DNA from: Pseudomonas sp. ERMR1:02
GTDB lineage: Bacteria > Pseudomonadota > Gammaproteobacteria > Pseudomonadales > Pseudomonadaceae
Reading direction: 5' to 3'
NCBI RefSeq assembly: GCF_002277815.1
Contig: NZ_NKJI01000006.1
Location: 310,001 to 374,000, forward strand
DNA length: 64,000 nucleotides
Shown: positions 51,045-61,539 of the stretch, piece by piece
Numbering within the stretch: the stretch's first letter is position 1
Layout: each line of letters begins with the position of its first letter
Program-made: the position numbers and the translations under genes
The notes under the pieces: generated by a model
Told to the model about the DNA's origin: nothing
Databases searched by the model: none
The model's input: only the letters and a program-made list of their open reading frames with translations

Positions 51045-52838
51045 ATGACAAAAACAACAATGCGCGCCATCTTCAAACCGCAGGCGCTGGCCGCTGCGGT
51101 GGCCTTGGGTTGCTGTGCCCAGGCGCAGGCTGTTTCATTCAACATTGGCGAGATCGAGGGCACGTTCGACTCTTCGCTGTCGGTAGGCGCGAGTTGGGGC
51201 ATGCGCGATGCCGACAAGTCGCTGGTGGGGATCGTCAATGGCGGCAGCGGGCAAGCTTCGACCGGTGATGATGGGCGCCTGAACTTCGGAAAGGGCGAAA
51301 CCTTCTCGAAGATTTTCAAGGGCATTCATGACCTCGAACTGAAGTACGGCGACACCGGTGTGTTTGTCCGTGGCAAGTACTGGTACGACTTCGAACTGAA
51401 GGACGAAGACCGGCCGTTCAAACAGATCAGCGATCACAATCGCAAAGAAGGCGCCAAATCCTCTGGTGGGCAAATCCTCGACGCCTTCGTTTATCACAAC
51501 TACTCACTCGCGGACCTGCCGGGCACTGTGCGCGCCGGTAAGCAGGTAGTCAGTTGGGGTGAAAGTACGTTTATCGGTAACTCGATCAACAGCATCAACC
51601 CGGTCGACGTCTCCGCGTTTCGCCGTCCCGGTGCCGAGATCAAGGAAGGCCTGATTCCGGTCAACATGCTATTCGCCTCCCAGGGCCTGACGGACAAGTT
51701 GACGGTCGAAGGCTTCTATCAACTGGAGTGGGATCAGACCGTTGTCGACAACTGCGGCACCTTCTTCGGCGCCGATGTGGTGGCCGATGGGTGCAACAAG
51801 GGTTACACCGTCGCCAGCCCGGCCATTGCGCCGTTGCAGCCGATTGCTGCGGCATTTGGCCAAGGCTTCGAGGTCGGTAGGGAGGGTGTGATCGTACCGC
51901 GCGGCGGCGACCGCGATGCGAGAGATTCGGGGCAGTGGGGTACGGCGCTGCGCTGGTTGGGGGATGACACCGAGTACGGCCTGTACTTCATGAATTACCA
52001 CAGTCGCACGCCCAACGTCGGCACGACCACGGCCGGCCCCGGCACGCTGGCGAGCATTCCGGGGATCGTTGCCGCCGCCAACCGAATTGCACCGGGCAGC
52101 GGTTCGGGTCTCGCGCAAAGTGTGATGCTCGGGCGCGGCCAGTATTACCTCGAATACCCGGAAGACATTCGCCTGTACGGCGCGAGCTTCTCCACCACTT
52201 TGCCCACCGGCACGGCGTGGACCGGCGAGATGAGCTATCGCCCCAACTTGCCGGTGCAGGTCAACAGCACCGACCTGACCCTGGCCATGCTCAACCCGAT
52301 CGCAGGAGGCGCGGCGTCACCGATTGCGACGTCGCCAGGCGCCGACAACAAGGGCTATCGGCGCAAGGAAGTGACACAGATCCAGAGCACCCTGACGCAC
52401 TTTGTCGATCAGGTAGCAGGAGCGGATCGCCTGACGTTGGTGGGCGAAGCGGCAGTGGTTCATGTGGGCGGTCTGGAGGCTCGCAGCAAGCTGCGTTATG
52501 GCCGCGATTCGGTGTATGGCCAATATGGTTTCGGCGGTGATACCGACGGTTTCGTGACCTCGACCTCGTGGGGTTATCGCGCCCGGGCGATCCTCGATTA
52601 CAACAACGTGATCGCCGGGATCAACTTCAGACCCAACCTGTCGTGGTCCCACGACGTTTCCGGTTACGGCCCCAACGGCCTGTTCAACGAAGGCGCCAAA
52701 GCCATCAGCCTCGGCGTCGATGCGGACTACCGCAACACCTACACCGCAAGCCTCAGTTACACCGACTTCTTCGGTGGTGACTACAACACGCTCGAGGACC
52801 GCGACTTCGTGGCGTTGAGCTTTGGCGTGAACTTCTGA
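51045..52838 (+). CDS. DUF1302 family outer-membrane protein
   Basis: A 597-residue protein with an N-terminal signal peptide (about residues 1-31, ending ALGCCAQAQA) and a long beta-strand-rich body ending in a phenylalanine-type outer-membrane signature (FVALSFGVNF). The DUF1302 family is predicted to form outer-membrane channels and almost always occurs with a DUF1329 gene, as here. Role unknown; transport of hydrophobic or lipid-like compounds is suspected from neighbours. The ATG at 51045 with GGGGAAGACGC upstream is preferred to a longer reading from 50778, which runs back through the repeat. Confidence 0.88.
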   Translation: MTKTTMRAIFKPQALAAAVALGCCAQAQAVSFNIGEIEGTFDSSLSVGASWGMRDADKSLVGIVNGGSGQASTGDDGRLNFGKGETFSKIFKGIHDLELKYGDTGVFVRGKYWYDFELKDEDRPFKQISDHNRKEGAKSSGGQILDAFVYHNYSLADLPGTVRAGKQVVSWGESTFIGNSINSINPVDVSAFRRPGAEIKEGLIPVNMLFASQGLTDKLTVEGFYQLEWDQTVVDNCGTFFGADVVADGCNKGYTVASPAIAPLQPIAAAFGQGFEVGREGVIVPRGGDRDARDSGQWGTALRWLGDDTEYGLYFMNYHSRTPNVGTTTAGPGTLASIPGIVAAANRIAPGSGSGLAQSVMLGRGQYYLEYPEDIRLYGASFSTTLPTGTAWTGEMSYRPNLPVQVNSTDLTLAMLNPIAGGAASPIATSPGADNKGYRRKEVTQIQSTLTHFVDQVAGADRLTLVGEAAVVHVGGLEARSKLRYGRDSVYGQYGFGGDTDGFVTSTSWGYRARAILDYNNVIAGINFRPNLSWSHDVSGYGPNGLFNEGAKAISLGVDADYRNTYTASLSYTDFFGGDYNTLEDRDFVALSFGVNF

Positions 52839-52861
52839 CCTGTCTGAGAAGGATGATTTCC

Positions 52862-54232
52862 ATGCGCAAGATGACTCTGCAATTCAGTGCCTTCCTGGCC
52901 CTGAGCCTGCTGGCTGTCAACGTGATAGCAGCGGTGTCGCCGGAAGAAGCGAACAAACTGGGCACCAGCCTCACTCCGCTGGGTGCCGAGAAGGCCGGTA
53001 ACGCCGATGGCTCGATTCCGGAGTGGACCGGTGGCATCCCGAAAAACGCCGGCGCGGTCGATAGCAAGGGCTTCCTGGCTGATCCGTTCGCCAATGAAAA
53101 ACCGTTGTTCATCATCACGGCGGCGACGGTCGACAAGTACAAGGACAAGCTCTCGGACGGGCAGATCGCGATGTTCAAGCGATACCCCGAAACCTATAAA
53201 ATTCCGGTGTATCCGACCCACCGCACCGCGGCACTGCCAGCGGAAATCTATGAGTCAGCGAAGCGCAGTGCGTTGAATGTCACCCCGATCAACGACGGTA
53301 ATGGACTGGCCAATTTCACCGGCAATCGCTACTACGCCTTTCCAATTCCGAAAAACGGGGTCGAGGTGATCTGGAACCACATCACCCGTTATCACGGCGG
53401 CAATCTGCGCCGCACCATTACCCAGGCGACGCCGCAGTCCAATGGCGATTTCACCGTCATCCGCTTCAAGGACGAGGTGGCCGTTCCCTCACTGCTGGGG
53501 GACTTGAAACCGGGGAGCGATGACAACGTGCTCAACTATTTCAAGCAGGAAGTGACCGCGCCGGCGCGGCTGGCGGGCAATGTGCTGCTGGTTCACGAGA
53601 CCCTTGACCAGGTCACGGAACCGCGCAAGGCCTGGATCTACAACGCCGGCCAGCGCCGTGTGCGGCGTGCACCGCAAGTGGCCTATGACGGCGTGGGCAG
53701 TTCGTCCGACGGTCTGCGCACCACCGACAACTTCGACATGTTCTCTGGTGCGCCAGACCGCTACGACTGGAAGCTGATCGGCAAGAAAGAAATGTACATC
53801 CCGTACAACAGCTACAAACTCGACTCGCCAGACCTGAAATACACCGATGTGATCAAGGCCGGGCACATTAACCAGGACTTGACCCGCTACGAGTTGCACC
53901 GGGTCTGGGAAGTCGTCGCCACGGTCAAGCCCAACGAGCGGCACGTGTACGCCAAGCGTCATATGTACCTCGACGAGGACACTTGGCAGGTGGCACTGGC
54001 CGATCACTATGACGGTCGCGGCCAGCTCTGGCGGGTGGCCGAAGGGCATGCACAGTTCTACTACGATCATCAGGTTCCGGCTTATACAGTTGAAGCGCTG
54101 TATGACCTGATTGCCGGTCGCTACATCGCGCTGGGGATGAAGAACGAAGAGAAACGCAGCTTCGAATTCAACATCGCGGCAAAAGCTGGGGACTACACGC
54201 CGGCAGCCCTGCGGAGTACGGGTGTGAGGTAG
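52862..54232 (+). CDS. DUF1329 family periplasmic/outer-membrane lipoprotein-like protein
   Basis: A 456-residue DUF1329 protein. The signal peptide is MRKMTLQFSAFLALSLLAVN ending VIAA. The family pattern includes SLTPLGAEKAGNADGSIPEW, then a C-terminal RYELHRVWEVVATVKPNERH and DHYDGRGQLWRVAEGHAQFY. It has no lipobox cysteine. The ATG at 52862, 8 bases after GAAGGA, is preferred to one at 52853. It pairs with the DUF1302 channel just upstream (23 bases) and is followed by a terminator. Confidence 0.88.
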   Translation: MRKMTLQFSAFLALSLLAVNVIAAVSPEEANKLGTSLTPLGAEKAGNADGSIPEWTGGIPKNAGAVDSKGFLADPFANEKPLFIITAATVDKYKDKLSDGQIAMFKRYPETYKIPVYPTHRTAALPAEIYESAKRSALNVTPINDGNGLANFTGNRYYAFPIPKNGVEVIWNHITRYHGGNLRRTITQATPQSNGDFTVIRFKDEVAVPSLLGDLKPGSDDNVLNYFKQEVTAPARLAGNVLLVHETLDQVTEPRKAWIYNAGQRRVRRAPQVAYDGVGSSSDGLRTTDNFDMFSGAPDRYDWKLIGKKEMYIPYNSYKLDSPDLKYTDVIKAGHINQDLTRYELHRVWEVVATVKPNERHVYAKRHMYLDEDTWQVALADHYDGRGQLWRVAEGHAQFYYDHQVPAYTVEALYDLIAGRYIALGMKNEEKRSFEFNIAAKAGDYTPAALRSTGVR

Positions 54233-54253
54233 TCTTCCTACATGCTCCTACAC

Positions 54254-54282
54254 AAAAAGGTGACTTCACGGTCACCTTTTTT
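54254..54282 (+). terminator. Rho-independent terminator after the DUF1329 gene
   Basis: AAAAAGGTGAC-TTCAC-GGTCACCTTTTTT, about 25 bases after the stop. Confidence 0.9.
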
Positions 54283-54372
54283 ATGGGTGCAAATAAACCT
54301 GCTGAATACTTCTTCAACAAGCGCTCCAGAGGGGGCTAGGGTGGCGCCACAACTATAAAAAGGCGCACCACT

Positions 54373-56925
54373 ATGACTGCCATGACGACGTGTCTGGACC
54401 GTCCTGGGCTTCTGCCTCGCTTGTCTTCCCATCATCTGTCCCGCGAGCGACTGGTCGAGCCGATGCTGGTTTCCACGGCACGGGTGAAATTGCTTTGCGC
54501 ACCGGCTGGCAGCGGCAAGAGTGCGCTGCTCACCGAGTGCCTGTTGCGTGCGCCGACGCATTGTCGGGTGTACTGGTTGCCGTTGGCGGGCGAGGCGTTG
54601 AGTGCTGCCGATTTCCAGCAGAGGCTGACGCAAGCGCTGGGGCTGCCATCAAAGGACGAGCCAGCATTGCTGGATCACCTGAGCCGGTTGCAGGCGCCAA
54701 CCTGGCTGTTTATCGATGATTACTGCCGCAACCCCAACCCTGAACTCGACCGTCTGTTTGACCGTTTACTGGCCGTCAGAAACCCTGCGTTGAGTTGGTG
54801 GCTGGGTTCGCGTCGACGTCCGTCCTGCAACTGGCCGCGGTTGTTGCTCGATGATGAGCTATACGAGTGCGACGGTCGTTCACTGGCGTTTAACGAATGT
54901 GAGGTCGAGCAGTTGCTCGGCCACATAAAGCCGTCGCGGGCGGCAAGCGTGGCCAGAAGAATCGTTCAGCGCAGCGGCGGATGGTGTGCCGGCGCGCGCA
55001 TTGCCCTGCTCGACGGCTGTCAGTGGGCCGCCGGGCAGGACAGCAAGCAGGGGCGTTCGACGACGCTACTCGATTATTTGCAGCATGAACTGTTCAACAC
55101 ATTACCGCCGGAGCTGGTTGAAGCCTGGCAGGTGCTGGCCCATTTGCCGCGATTCACTGCCGGCCTTTGCGAGCATCTGTTCGGTGCCGGAGAAGGTGCG
55201 CAGTGGTTGCAGACCTTGCAGGACATGGGGTGCTTCATCGAACCCTGGGAAGACTCCGTCGACTGGCTACGGATCTTCGTGCCAGTGGCCCGAGCCCTGC
55301 GTGACGAACAGGGTTCGGCCGGTCGCTCCTGGCATCGTCGCGCGTGCCAATGGTTCTGCGCCGGGGAGGACTGGCAGGGGGCGTTCGAACAGGCGTTGCT
55401 GGCCGAAGAGTTCGAGGTTGCGGTCAGTCTGTTGCAGCACTTCAGCTTTGAGCATTTGTTGCGGCGCGAGAATGTGCGCCTGTTGCTGAATCTGCATGAA
55501 CGCCAGGGTCAGGAGTTGACCCTCGGTTCGCCGCAATTGGTCGGTTTGATAACCGCAGCGCTGTTGTTTGCGGGACGCTTTGACCAGGCAGCGGTGTGCA
55601 TCGAACAAATGGCAAAGTTCGCACCGCAACCGACGGCGGATTTGCAGCGGCAATTACTGGCACGCTGGCAGGCGCAGCAAGGCTGGTTGCTGCATTTGCA
55701 GGGGCGCAGCGAGGCGTCTCGCGGACACTTTATCGATGCGCTGGCGGAGTTGGGAACAGACGCCTGTCCGGCACGTTTGTTGTGCCTGTCCGGGCTGACC
55801 CAACAGGCGTTGCTCAACGCCGAGCTCGATGCTGCGCAGGCTTTCAACCGAGAGGCGCTGTGTCTGGCGCGCGCACAAGGCTCGTTGCTGTTCGAAGGCT
55901 TGCTCGAACTCGATCACGCGCAATTGCTGGAACAGCGCGGCGCTCCCCGGCGCGCCGACAGCCTGTTGGCCGATGTGCATGAATTATTGAGCCGACAGGC
56001 CGATCGGCCGACGCCGCTGCTGGGGCGCATTGCCTTGCGACGCGGGCGTCTGGCGCTCTGGCAGGGGCAGGACGAAGTGGCTGCCGAATTTTTCCACAGC
56101 GGTCTCCAAGACTGCCTGCACAGTCAGGACAAACGCGCGTTATATGGCTTTCTCGGCCAGGCCCAGGTGGCAGCTAATCAACGCAATTACGCCCACGCGT
56201 TCGACCGCTTGCGCGATGCCGAGCGGTTGATGCAACAGCGGCAGATTCCCGACACGGTGTATCGCGGTGTTCTGCTGCAAATCAGCAGTCACTTCTGGTT
56301 GCAGCAAGGCCGGCCGCAATTGGCCCGTGAAGCCTTGACCCGTGTCGTGCGCCACTACCGTGGGCCCCACGCACGGCAGGCACCCCCGGCCACTGTGGAG
56401 CTGATTGCGCGAGTTGAGTACTTACTGGTGCTTGCCGAAACTCATTTGCATTCGGCCAAGCAACCGCTGGAGCGGCTCAAGGCCTTGCTCGATCACGCGC
56501 AAGAGCATGGGATGCTGGCGCTGGAAGCGGAATTGCAGTTTGCTATCTGCGAAGTGGCGGACCTGATCGGTGAGCCTGAATTGGCGAAGTCGGCGTTGCA
56601 GGCGGGTCTGGAACTGGTGAGGCGTTGCCATTTGCAACAGGCCTTGTGCGACCTACGGTTGCGTCAGCCGACATTGCTCAATCGCCTGGGCGTGGACGAC
56701 GAGCCTGCGACGACACTGGACGCTAATCCGTTGAGCGGACGAGAGCTGGAGGTGCTCGGCCTGATCGCCCAAGGCAACTCCAATCAACAGATCGCCGAGC
56801 AGTTGTTCATCTCATTGCATACGGTGAAAACCCATGCGCGGCGCATTCATAGCAAGCTGGGCGTTGAACGTCGGACTCAAGCCGTGGCCACGGCCAAGAA
56901 GCTGGGCTTGATTGCACAAGGGTGA
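54373..56925 (+). CDS. LuxR-family transcriptional regulator, MalT-like
   Basis: An 850-residue STAND-type regulator. The N-terminal NTPase has Walker A APAGSGKS at residues 43-50 and an apparent Walker B in TWLFIDDYC. The middle is helical (TPR-like). The last about 65 residues are a LuxR helix-turn-helix ([40 protein letters not shown]). MalT-like proteins are switched on by a small inducer and ATP. It lies directly after the DUF1302-DUF1329 pair, the same order as PA3923-PA3922-PA3921 in P. aeruginosa, so it is likely to control them. Inducer unknown. Confidence 0.9.
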   Translation: MTAMTTCLDRPGLLPRLSSHHLSRERLVEPMLVSTARVKLLCAPAGSGKSALLTECLLRAPTHCRVYWLPLAGEALSAADFQQRLTQALGLPSKDEPALLDHLSRLQAPTWLFIDDYCRNPNPELDRLFDRLLAVRNPALSWWLGSRRRPSCNWPRLLLDDELYECDGRSLAFNECEVEQLLGHIKPSRAASVARRIVQRSGGWCAGARIALLDGCQWAAGQDSKQGRSTTLLDYLQHELFNTLPPELVEAWQVLAHLPRFTAGLCEHLFGAGEGAQWLQTLQDMGCFIEPWEDSVDWLRIFVPVARALRDEQGSAGRSWHRRACQWFCAGEDWQGAFEQALLAEEFEVAVSLLQHFSFEHLLRRENVRLLLNLHERQGQELTLGSPQLVGLITAALLFAGRFDQAAVCIEQMAKFAPQPTADLQRQLLARWQAQQGWLLHLQGRSEASRGHFIDALAELGTDACPARLLCLSGLTQQALLNAELDAAQAFNREALCLARAQGSLLFEGLLELDHAQLLEQRGAPRRADSLLADVHELLSRQADRPTPLLGRIALRRGRLALWQGQDEVAAEFFHSGLQDCLHSQDKRALYGFLGQAQVAANQRNYAHAFDRLRDAERLMQQRQIPDTVYRGVLLQISSHFWLQQGRPQLAREALTRVVRHYRGPHARQAPPATVELIARVEYLLVLAETHLHSAKQPLERLKALLDHAQEHGMLALEAELQFAICEVADLIGEPELAKSALQAGLELVRRCHLQQALCDLRLRQPTLLNRLGVDDEPATTLDANPLSGRELEVLGLIAQGNSNQQIAEQLFISLHTVKTHARRIHSKLGVERRTQAVATAKKLGLIAQG

Positions 56926-56934
56926 AAAGCAGCG

Positions 56935-57738
56935 CTATGGGTTCGGGCCAATATCCGGTTCAAAACCCATTCGCCAACTCACCGCGCGAGTGGCGGCTAG
57001 CAGGCGTTGGGCCGCCGGGCCGTCTTCATCGGCATGAAACAGTGAGGTCGGGCCAACCACGGTAAGTACCGCCACGACCTTCCCCATCGCGTTGAACACC
57101 GGGGCCGACAAGGCATCCACACCTGGCATCAGCAAACCATGCACATGGTGCAGGCCGCGTGCGCGGATCTGTTCGCACATCTGTGCATAGGTCCGGTCGT
57201 CTGCCAACGCATGGTCGGCGTGGGCCTGCAGTTCCTGTGCACGCAGATCTACGGTTTCGCGCTTCGGCAAATAGGCGCCAAACACCAGTCCTGTCGATGA
57301 GCTGAGCAACGGCAACACCGAGCCCAATTGGGTCACTACCGTGACCGCACGCACCGCCGGCTCGATGTGCACCACTGTCGCGCCCTGGTTGCCCCATACC
57401 GCCAAAAAGCAGGTTTCGTTCAAGTCGTCGCGCAATTCGGCCAAGGGCAGGGCGGCAACTTTCAGCACGTCCATACTGTTGAGTGCCGCCAGCCCCACGC
57501 GCAAGGCTTCGCGGCCCAGCCCGTAGTGGTTTGTCGCGGGATTCTGTTCGGCAAAGCCGCTGGCGATCAGCGCCTGCAAATAGCGGTGAACCTTGCTCGC
57601 CGGCATCTGCACGTGCTCTGCCAGGCGCGAGAGTGACGTCGAGGGCGACAACTCGGCCAACGCCTTGAGGATGTCGGTACCCACCTCGGCGGAGCGGACT
57701 TTCTGTTTACCGTTGCTGTCGCTCGTGGGCTTTTCCAT
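56935..57738 (-). CDS. hmgR: IclR-family repressor of homogentisate catabolism HmgR
   Basis: A 267-residue IclR-type regulator. The winged-helix DNA-binding part is SLSRLAEHVQMPASKVHRYL and the effector domain follows (LNETCFLAVWGNQGATVVHI; GLLMPGVDALSAPVF). In P. putida HmgR represses hmgABC and is released by homogentisate. It is divergent from hmgA, and a palindromic operator lies between them. The ATG at 57738 is preferred to a TTG at 57756. Confidence 0.9.
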   Translation of the reverse strand: MEKPTSDSNGKQKVRSAEVGTDILKALAELSPSTSLSRLAEHVQMPASKVHRYLQALIASGFAEQNPATNHYGLGREALRVGLAALNSMDVLKVAALPLAELRDDLNETCFLAVWGNQGATVVHIEPAVRAVTVVTQLGSVLPLLSSSTGLVFGAYLPKRETVDLRAQELQAHADHALADDRTYAQMCEQIRARGLHHVHGLLMPGVDALSAPVFNAMGKVVAVLTVVGPTSLFHADEDGPAAQRLLAATRAVSWRMGFEPDIGPNP

Positions 57739-57793
57739 GGTGGCGCCGTCTTTCAAAGGATGAGTTCCGGGGATGAATGGGCGTCTTTATAGC

Positions 57794-57831
57794 TTGACGG
57801 TCAATACCAATCAAATTACGTTATGCGTAAT
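57794..57831 (+). promoter_or_regulatory. hmgA promoter with 17-bp HmgR operator
   Basis: TTGACG at 57794-57799 is a probable -35 element; a 17-base spacer places the -10 at about 57817. The perfect palindrome ATTACG-TTATG-CGTAAT occupies 57815-57831, so it covers the -10 region, which fits repression by blocking polymerase. A further ATTACG half-site is at 57835-57840. P. putida HmgR is reported to use a 17-bp palindrome. Confidence 0.75.
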
Positions 57832-57917
57832 CTAATTACGATAAAAACAACCCGGGCGTGCCGAATCCTCCGAAAAAGAGCGACCGGCCACTGTCGACTC
57901 CCTGTTCAGGAGGCTCC

Positions 57918-59222
57918 ATGAACCTCGATTCAACGACGCCAGCGCTGGCTTATCAGTCAGGCTTTGGCAACGAATTCAGCAGCGAAGCGTTGCCCGGCGC
58001 ACTGCCGGTCGGCCAGAACTCCCCGCAAAAAGCCCCTTACGGCCTCTACACCGAACTGTTTTCCGGCACCGCATTCACCATGGCCCGCAGCGAATCGCGG
58101 CGGACCTGGATGTATCGCATTCAGCCATCGGCCAATCACCCGGCGTTCGTCAAACTCGATCGGCAACTGGCCGGTGGCCCATTGGGTGAAGTGACGCCTA
58201 ATCGTCTGCGCTGGAATGCCCTGGATATTCCCGCCGAGCCGACCGATTTCATTGATGGCCTGGTGAGCATGGCTGCCAACTCCGGCGCGGACAAACCGGC
58301 CGGGATCAGCATCCTCCAGTACCGCGCCAACCGTTCCATGGAGCGGGTGTTCTTCAATGCCGACGGCGAAATGCTGCTGGTGCCGCAGCAGGGGCGTTTA
58401 CGTATTGCCACTGAACTTGGCGTGCTGGAACTGGAACCGCTGGAAATCGCCGTGCTGCCACGGGGTTTGAAGTTCCGCGTCGAGCTGCTCGACCCACAAG
58501 CCCGCGGTTACATCGCCGAGAACCACGGCGCGCCTTTGCGCCTGCCGGATCTAGGGCCGATCGGCAGCAACGGCCTGGCCAACCCGCGGGACTTCCTGAC
58601 CCCGGTCGCCAGTTACGAACATCTTGCGCAACCGACTACCCTGGTGCAGAAATTCCTCGGTCAGTTGTGGGGTTGTGAACTCGATCATTCGCCGCTGAAC
58701 GTGGTCGCCTGGCATGGCAACAACGTGCCGTACAAATATGACCTGCGCCTTTTCAACACCATCGGCACGGTCAGCTTCGATCACCCGGACCCGTCGATCT
58801 TCACGGTCCTGACTTCGCCGACCAGCGTTCACGGTCTGGCCAACCTCGATTTCGTGATTTTCCCGCCACGCTGGATGGTCGCCGAGAAAACCTTCCGTCC
58901 ACCGTGGTTCCACCGCAACCTGATGAACGAATTCATGGGCCTGATCCAGGGCGAGTACGACGCCAAGGCCGAAGGCTTCGTCCCCGGCGGCGCGTCCTTG
59001 CACAGCTGCATGAGTGCCCACGGCCCCGACGGCGAGACCTGCACCAAGGCGATCAACGCTGATCTCCTACCTGCAAAAATCGACAACACCATGGCCTTCA
59101 TGTTCGAGACCAGCCAGGTGCTGCGCCCGAGCCGATTCGCCCTCGATTGCCCGCAACTGCAAACCAACTACGACGCTTGCTGGGCCACGCTGCCCGCCAC
59201 TTTCGACCCGACCCGGAGATAA
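57918..59222 (+). CDS. hmgA: Homogentisate 1,2-dioxygenase
   Basis: A 434-residue non-heme iron enzyme that opens the ring of homogentisate, the central intermediate of tyrosine and phenylalanine breakdown, to maleylacetoacetate. The metal-binding region around [20 protein letters not shown] is intact. The ATG at 57918 follows CAGGAGGCTCC. It is first of the hmgA-fahA-maiA operon. Confidence 0.96.
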   Translation: MNLDSTTPALAYQSGFGNEFSSEALPGALPVGQNSPQKAPYGLYTELFSGTAFTMARSESRRTWMYRIQPSANHPAFVKLDRQLAGGPLGEVTPNRLRWNALDIPAEPTDFIDGLVSMAANSGADKPAGISILQYRANRSMERVFFNADGEMLLVPQQGRLRIATELGVLELEPLEIAVLPRGLKFRVELLDPQARGYIAENHGAPLRLPDLGPIGSNGLANPRDFLTPVASYEHLAQPTTLVQKFLGQLWGCELDHSPLNVVAWHGNNVPYKYDLRLFNTIGTVSFDHPDPSIFTVLTSPTSVHGLANLDFVIFPPRWMVAEKTFRPPWFHRNLMNEFMGLIQGEYDAKAEGFVPGGASLHSCMSAHGPDGETCTKAINADLLPAKIDNTMAFMFETSQVLRPSRFALDCPQLQTNYDACWATLPATFDPTRR

Positions 59223-59225
59223 CCC

Positions 59226-60530
59226 ATGACGCAGACATCCATCACTCGCAGCTGGGTTGCTTCGGCCAACGGCCATGCTGATTTCCCGCTACAAAACCTG
59301 CCGCTGGGCGTGTTCAGCGTGAAGGGTTCGGCGCCACGCAGCGGCGTGGCCATCGGTGAACATATATTCGACCTGGAGGCTGCACTCGATGCCGGCCTGT
59401 TCGACGGTGCAGCAAAAACTGCCGTCGAAGCCACCCGTGGCGGGCAGTTGAATGCGTTCTTTGCGCTGGGTCGCGAGGCTCGCGTAGCCCTGCGCCAACG
59501 CTTGCTGGAACTGCTACGCGACGGCAGCACCCTGCACGGTAAGATCGAAGCCCAAGGCGCAAAACTGCTGCCGCTGGCGGCGGATTGCGAGATGCACCTG
59601 CCGGCGAAAATCAGCGACTACACCGACTTCTATGTCGGCATTGAGCACGCGCAGAACGTCGGCAAACTGTTCCGCCCGGACAACCCGTTACTGCCGAACT
59701 ACAAGTACGTGCCGATCGGCTACCACGGCCGCGCCTCGACCATTCGCCCGTCCGGCACCGACGTACTTCGTCCGAAAGGCCAGACCTTGCCGGCCGGTCA
59801 AACCGAGCCGACCTTTGGTCCGTGCGCGCGGCTGGATTACGAACTGGAGCTGGGCATCTGGATTGGCCAGGGCAACGACATGGGCGACTCGATTGCCATT
59901 GGCGACGCCGCCGATCACATCGCCGGTTTCTGCCTGCTTAACGACTGGTCGGCGCGGGACATCCAGGCCTGGGAATACCAGCCGCTGGGGCCGTTCCTGT
60001 CGAAGAGCTTCATCACCAGCATTTCCCCTTGGGTCGTGACTGCCGAAGCGCTGGAGCCGTTCCGCCGTGCCCAGCCTGCACGCCCGGAAGGTGATCCGCA
60101 GCCGCTGCCTTACCTGTTCGACAAGCGCGACCAGGCCGAGGGCGGCTTCGACATCGAACTGGAAGTGCTGTTGCTGACCGAAGCCATGCGCGAACAGAAC
60201 CTGCCGGCTCATCGCCTGACATTGAGCAACTCGAAACACATGTATTGGACCGTCGCACAAATGGTTGCGCATCACAGCGTCAACGGTTGCCAATTACAGG
60301 CCGGTGATCTGTTCGGTTCGGGCACTTTGTCGGGGCCGGAAAACGGTCAGTTCGGCAGCCTGCTGGAAATCACCGAGGGCGGTAAAAAGCCGATCGAACT
60401 GGCGTCGGGCGAGGTGCGCAAGTTCCTTGAAGACGGCGACGAAATCATCCTGCGTGGACGTTGCAGCCGCGAGGGTTTTGCTTCCATCGGGTTTGGCGAA
60501 TGCCGCGGCAAAGTGCTGCCGGCGCGCTAA
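59226..60530 (+). CDS. fahA: Fumarylacetoacetase
   Basis: A 434-residue hydrolase that splits fumarylacetoacetate to fumarate and acetoacetate, ending the homogentisate path. The family pattern includes the SDYTDFYVGIEHAQNVGKLF active-site region, YHGRASTIRPSG and the acidic metal-binding DYELELGIWIG. It begins 3 bases after the hmgA stop. Confidence 0.96.
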   Translation: MTQTSITRSWVASANGHADFPLQNLPLGVFSVKGSAPRSGVAIGEHIFDLEAALDAGLFDGAAKTAVEATRGGQLNAFFALGREARVALRQRLLELLRDGSTLHGKIEAQGAKLLPLAADCEMHLPAKISDYTDFYVGIEHAQNVGKLFRPDNPLLPNYKYVPIGYHGRASTIRPSGTDVLRPKGQTLPAGQTEPTFGPCARLDYELELGIWIGQGNDMGDSIAIGDAADHIAGFCLLNDWSARDIQAWEYQPLGPFLSKSFITSISPWVVTAEALEPFRRAQPARPEGDPQPLPYLFDKRDQAEGGFDIELEVLLLTEAMREQNLPAHRLTLSNSKHMYWTVAQMVAHHSVNGCQLQAGDLFGSGTLSGPENGQFGSLLEITEGGKKPIELASGEVRKFLEDGDEIILRGRCSREGFASIGFGECRGKVLPAR

Positions 60531-60542
60531 GGGGAACGGGTC

Positions 60543-61178
60543 ATGGAACTCTATACCTACTACCGTTCGACCTCGTCCTATCGGGTGCGCATCGCACTGG
60601 CGTTGAAGGGGCTGGATTATCAGGCGCTTCCGATCAACCTGATCGCGCCGCCCGGTGGCGAACATCGCCAGCCATCGTATCTGGGCATCAACCCGCAAGG
60701 CCGCGTGCCGGCCTTGCGCACCGATGAGGGCGAGTTGCTGATCCAGTCACCGGCGATCATCGAGTATCTGGAGGAGCGTTATCCACAGGTGCCGTTGCTG
60801 TCCAAAGACCTCGCTGCCCGCGCCCATGAGCGCGCTGTGGCGGCGGTGATCGGCTGTGATGTGCATCCGCTGCACAACGTCAGCGTGCTCAATCGTCTGC
60901 GGCAGTTGGGGCACGATGAAACGCAGGTGGTGGAGTGGATCGGCCACTGGATCGGTCAGGGTCTGGCGACCGTTGAACAGCTGATCGGCGATGAGGGTTA
61001 CTGCTTTGGCCCGCAGCCAGGCTTGGCCGATGCCTACCTGATTGCGCAGTTGTACGCGGCCGAGCGCTTCAACATTTCCCTTGAAGCCTATCCGCGAATT
61101 CGTCGAGTGGCGGCACTGGCGGCTGCACATCCGGCATTCATCAAGGCCCACCCGGCTAACCAGCCAGACACCCCATGA
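60543..61178 (+). CDS. maiA: Maleylacetoacetate isomerase
   Basis: A 211-residue zeta-class glutathione transferase that isomerises maleylacetoacetate to fumarylacetoacetate with glutathione. The active-site SSYRVRIALALKG with the SSxxxRVRIAL signature is near residue 11. It starts 12 bases after fahA. The last 45 codons plus the following REPIN are repeated downstream (61288-61529). Confidence 0.95.
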   Translation: MELYTYYRSTSSYRVRIALALKGLDYQALPINLIAPPGGEHRQPSYLGINPQGRVPALRTDEGELLIQSPAIIEYLEERYPQVPLLSKDLAARAHERAVAAVIGCDVHPLHNVSVLNRLRQLGHDETQVVEWIGHWIGQGLATVEQLIGDEGYCFGPQPGLADAYLIAQLYAAERFNISLEAYPRIRRVAALAAAHPAFIKAHPANQPDTP

Positions 61179-61529
61179 CGCCTGCCCCCGCCCCCCTGTA
61201 GAAGCGAGGCTTGCCCGCGAAGAACGATGACGCGGTGCGCCAGACGGACCGAGGCGACCGGTTCGCGGGCAAGCATCGCTCCTACATGCGCAGTTGTACG
61301 CGGCCGAGCGCTTCAACATCTCCCTTGAAGCCTATCCGCGGATTCGTCGAGTGGCGGCACTGGCGGCTGCACATCCGGCATTCATCAAGGCCCACCCGGC
61401 TAACCAGCCAGACACCCCATGACGCCTGCCCCCGCCCCCTGTAGGAGCGAGGCTTGCCCGCGAAGAACGATGACGCGGTGCGCCAGACGGACCGAGGCGA
61501 CCGGTTCGCGGGCAAGCCTCGCTCCTACA
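61044..61529 (+). repeat. Tandem duplication (about 244 bp) of the maiA 3' end plus a REPIN
   Basis: The unit at 61044-61287 recurs at 61288-61529, differing by four substitutions and one C in a C run (about 98% identity). Each unit holds the last about 45 maiA codons, the stop codon, then a REPIN (arms at 61196-61286 and 61439-61529). The second unit keeps the REP consensus GTAGGAGCG; the first has GTAGAAGCG, so the first REP has drifted. Confidence 0.95.
61288..61422 (+). pseudogene. maiA 3' fragment (duplicated)
   Basis: Encodes the last 45 residues of MaiA again, with no start codon or domain of its own, so it is a duplication remnant and not a gene. Confidence 0.9.
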
Positions 61530-61539
61530 AAGAGCGGGA

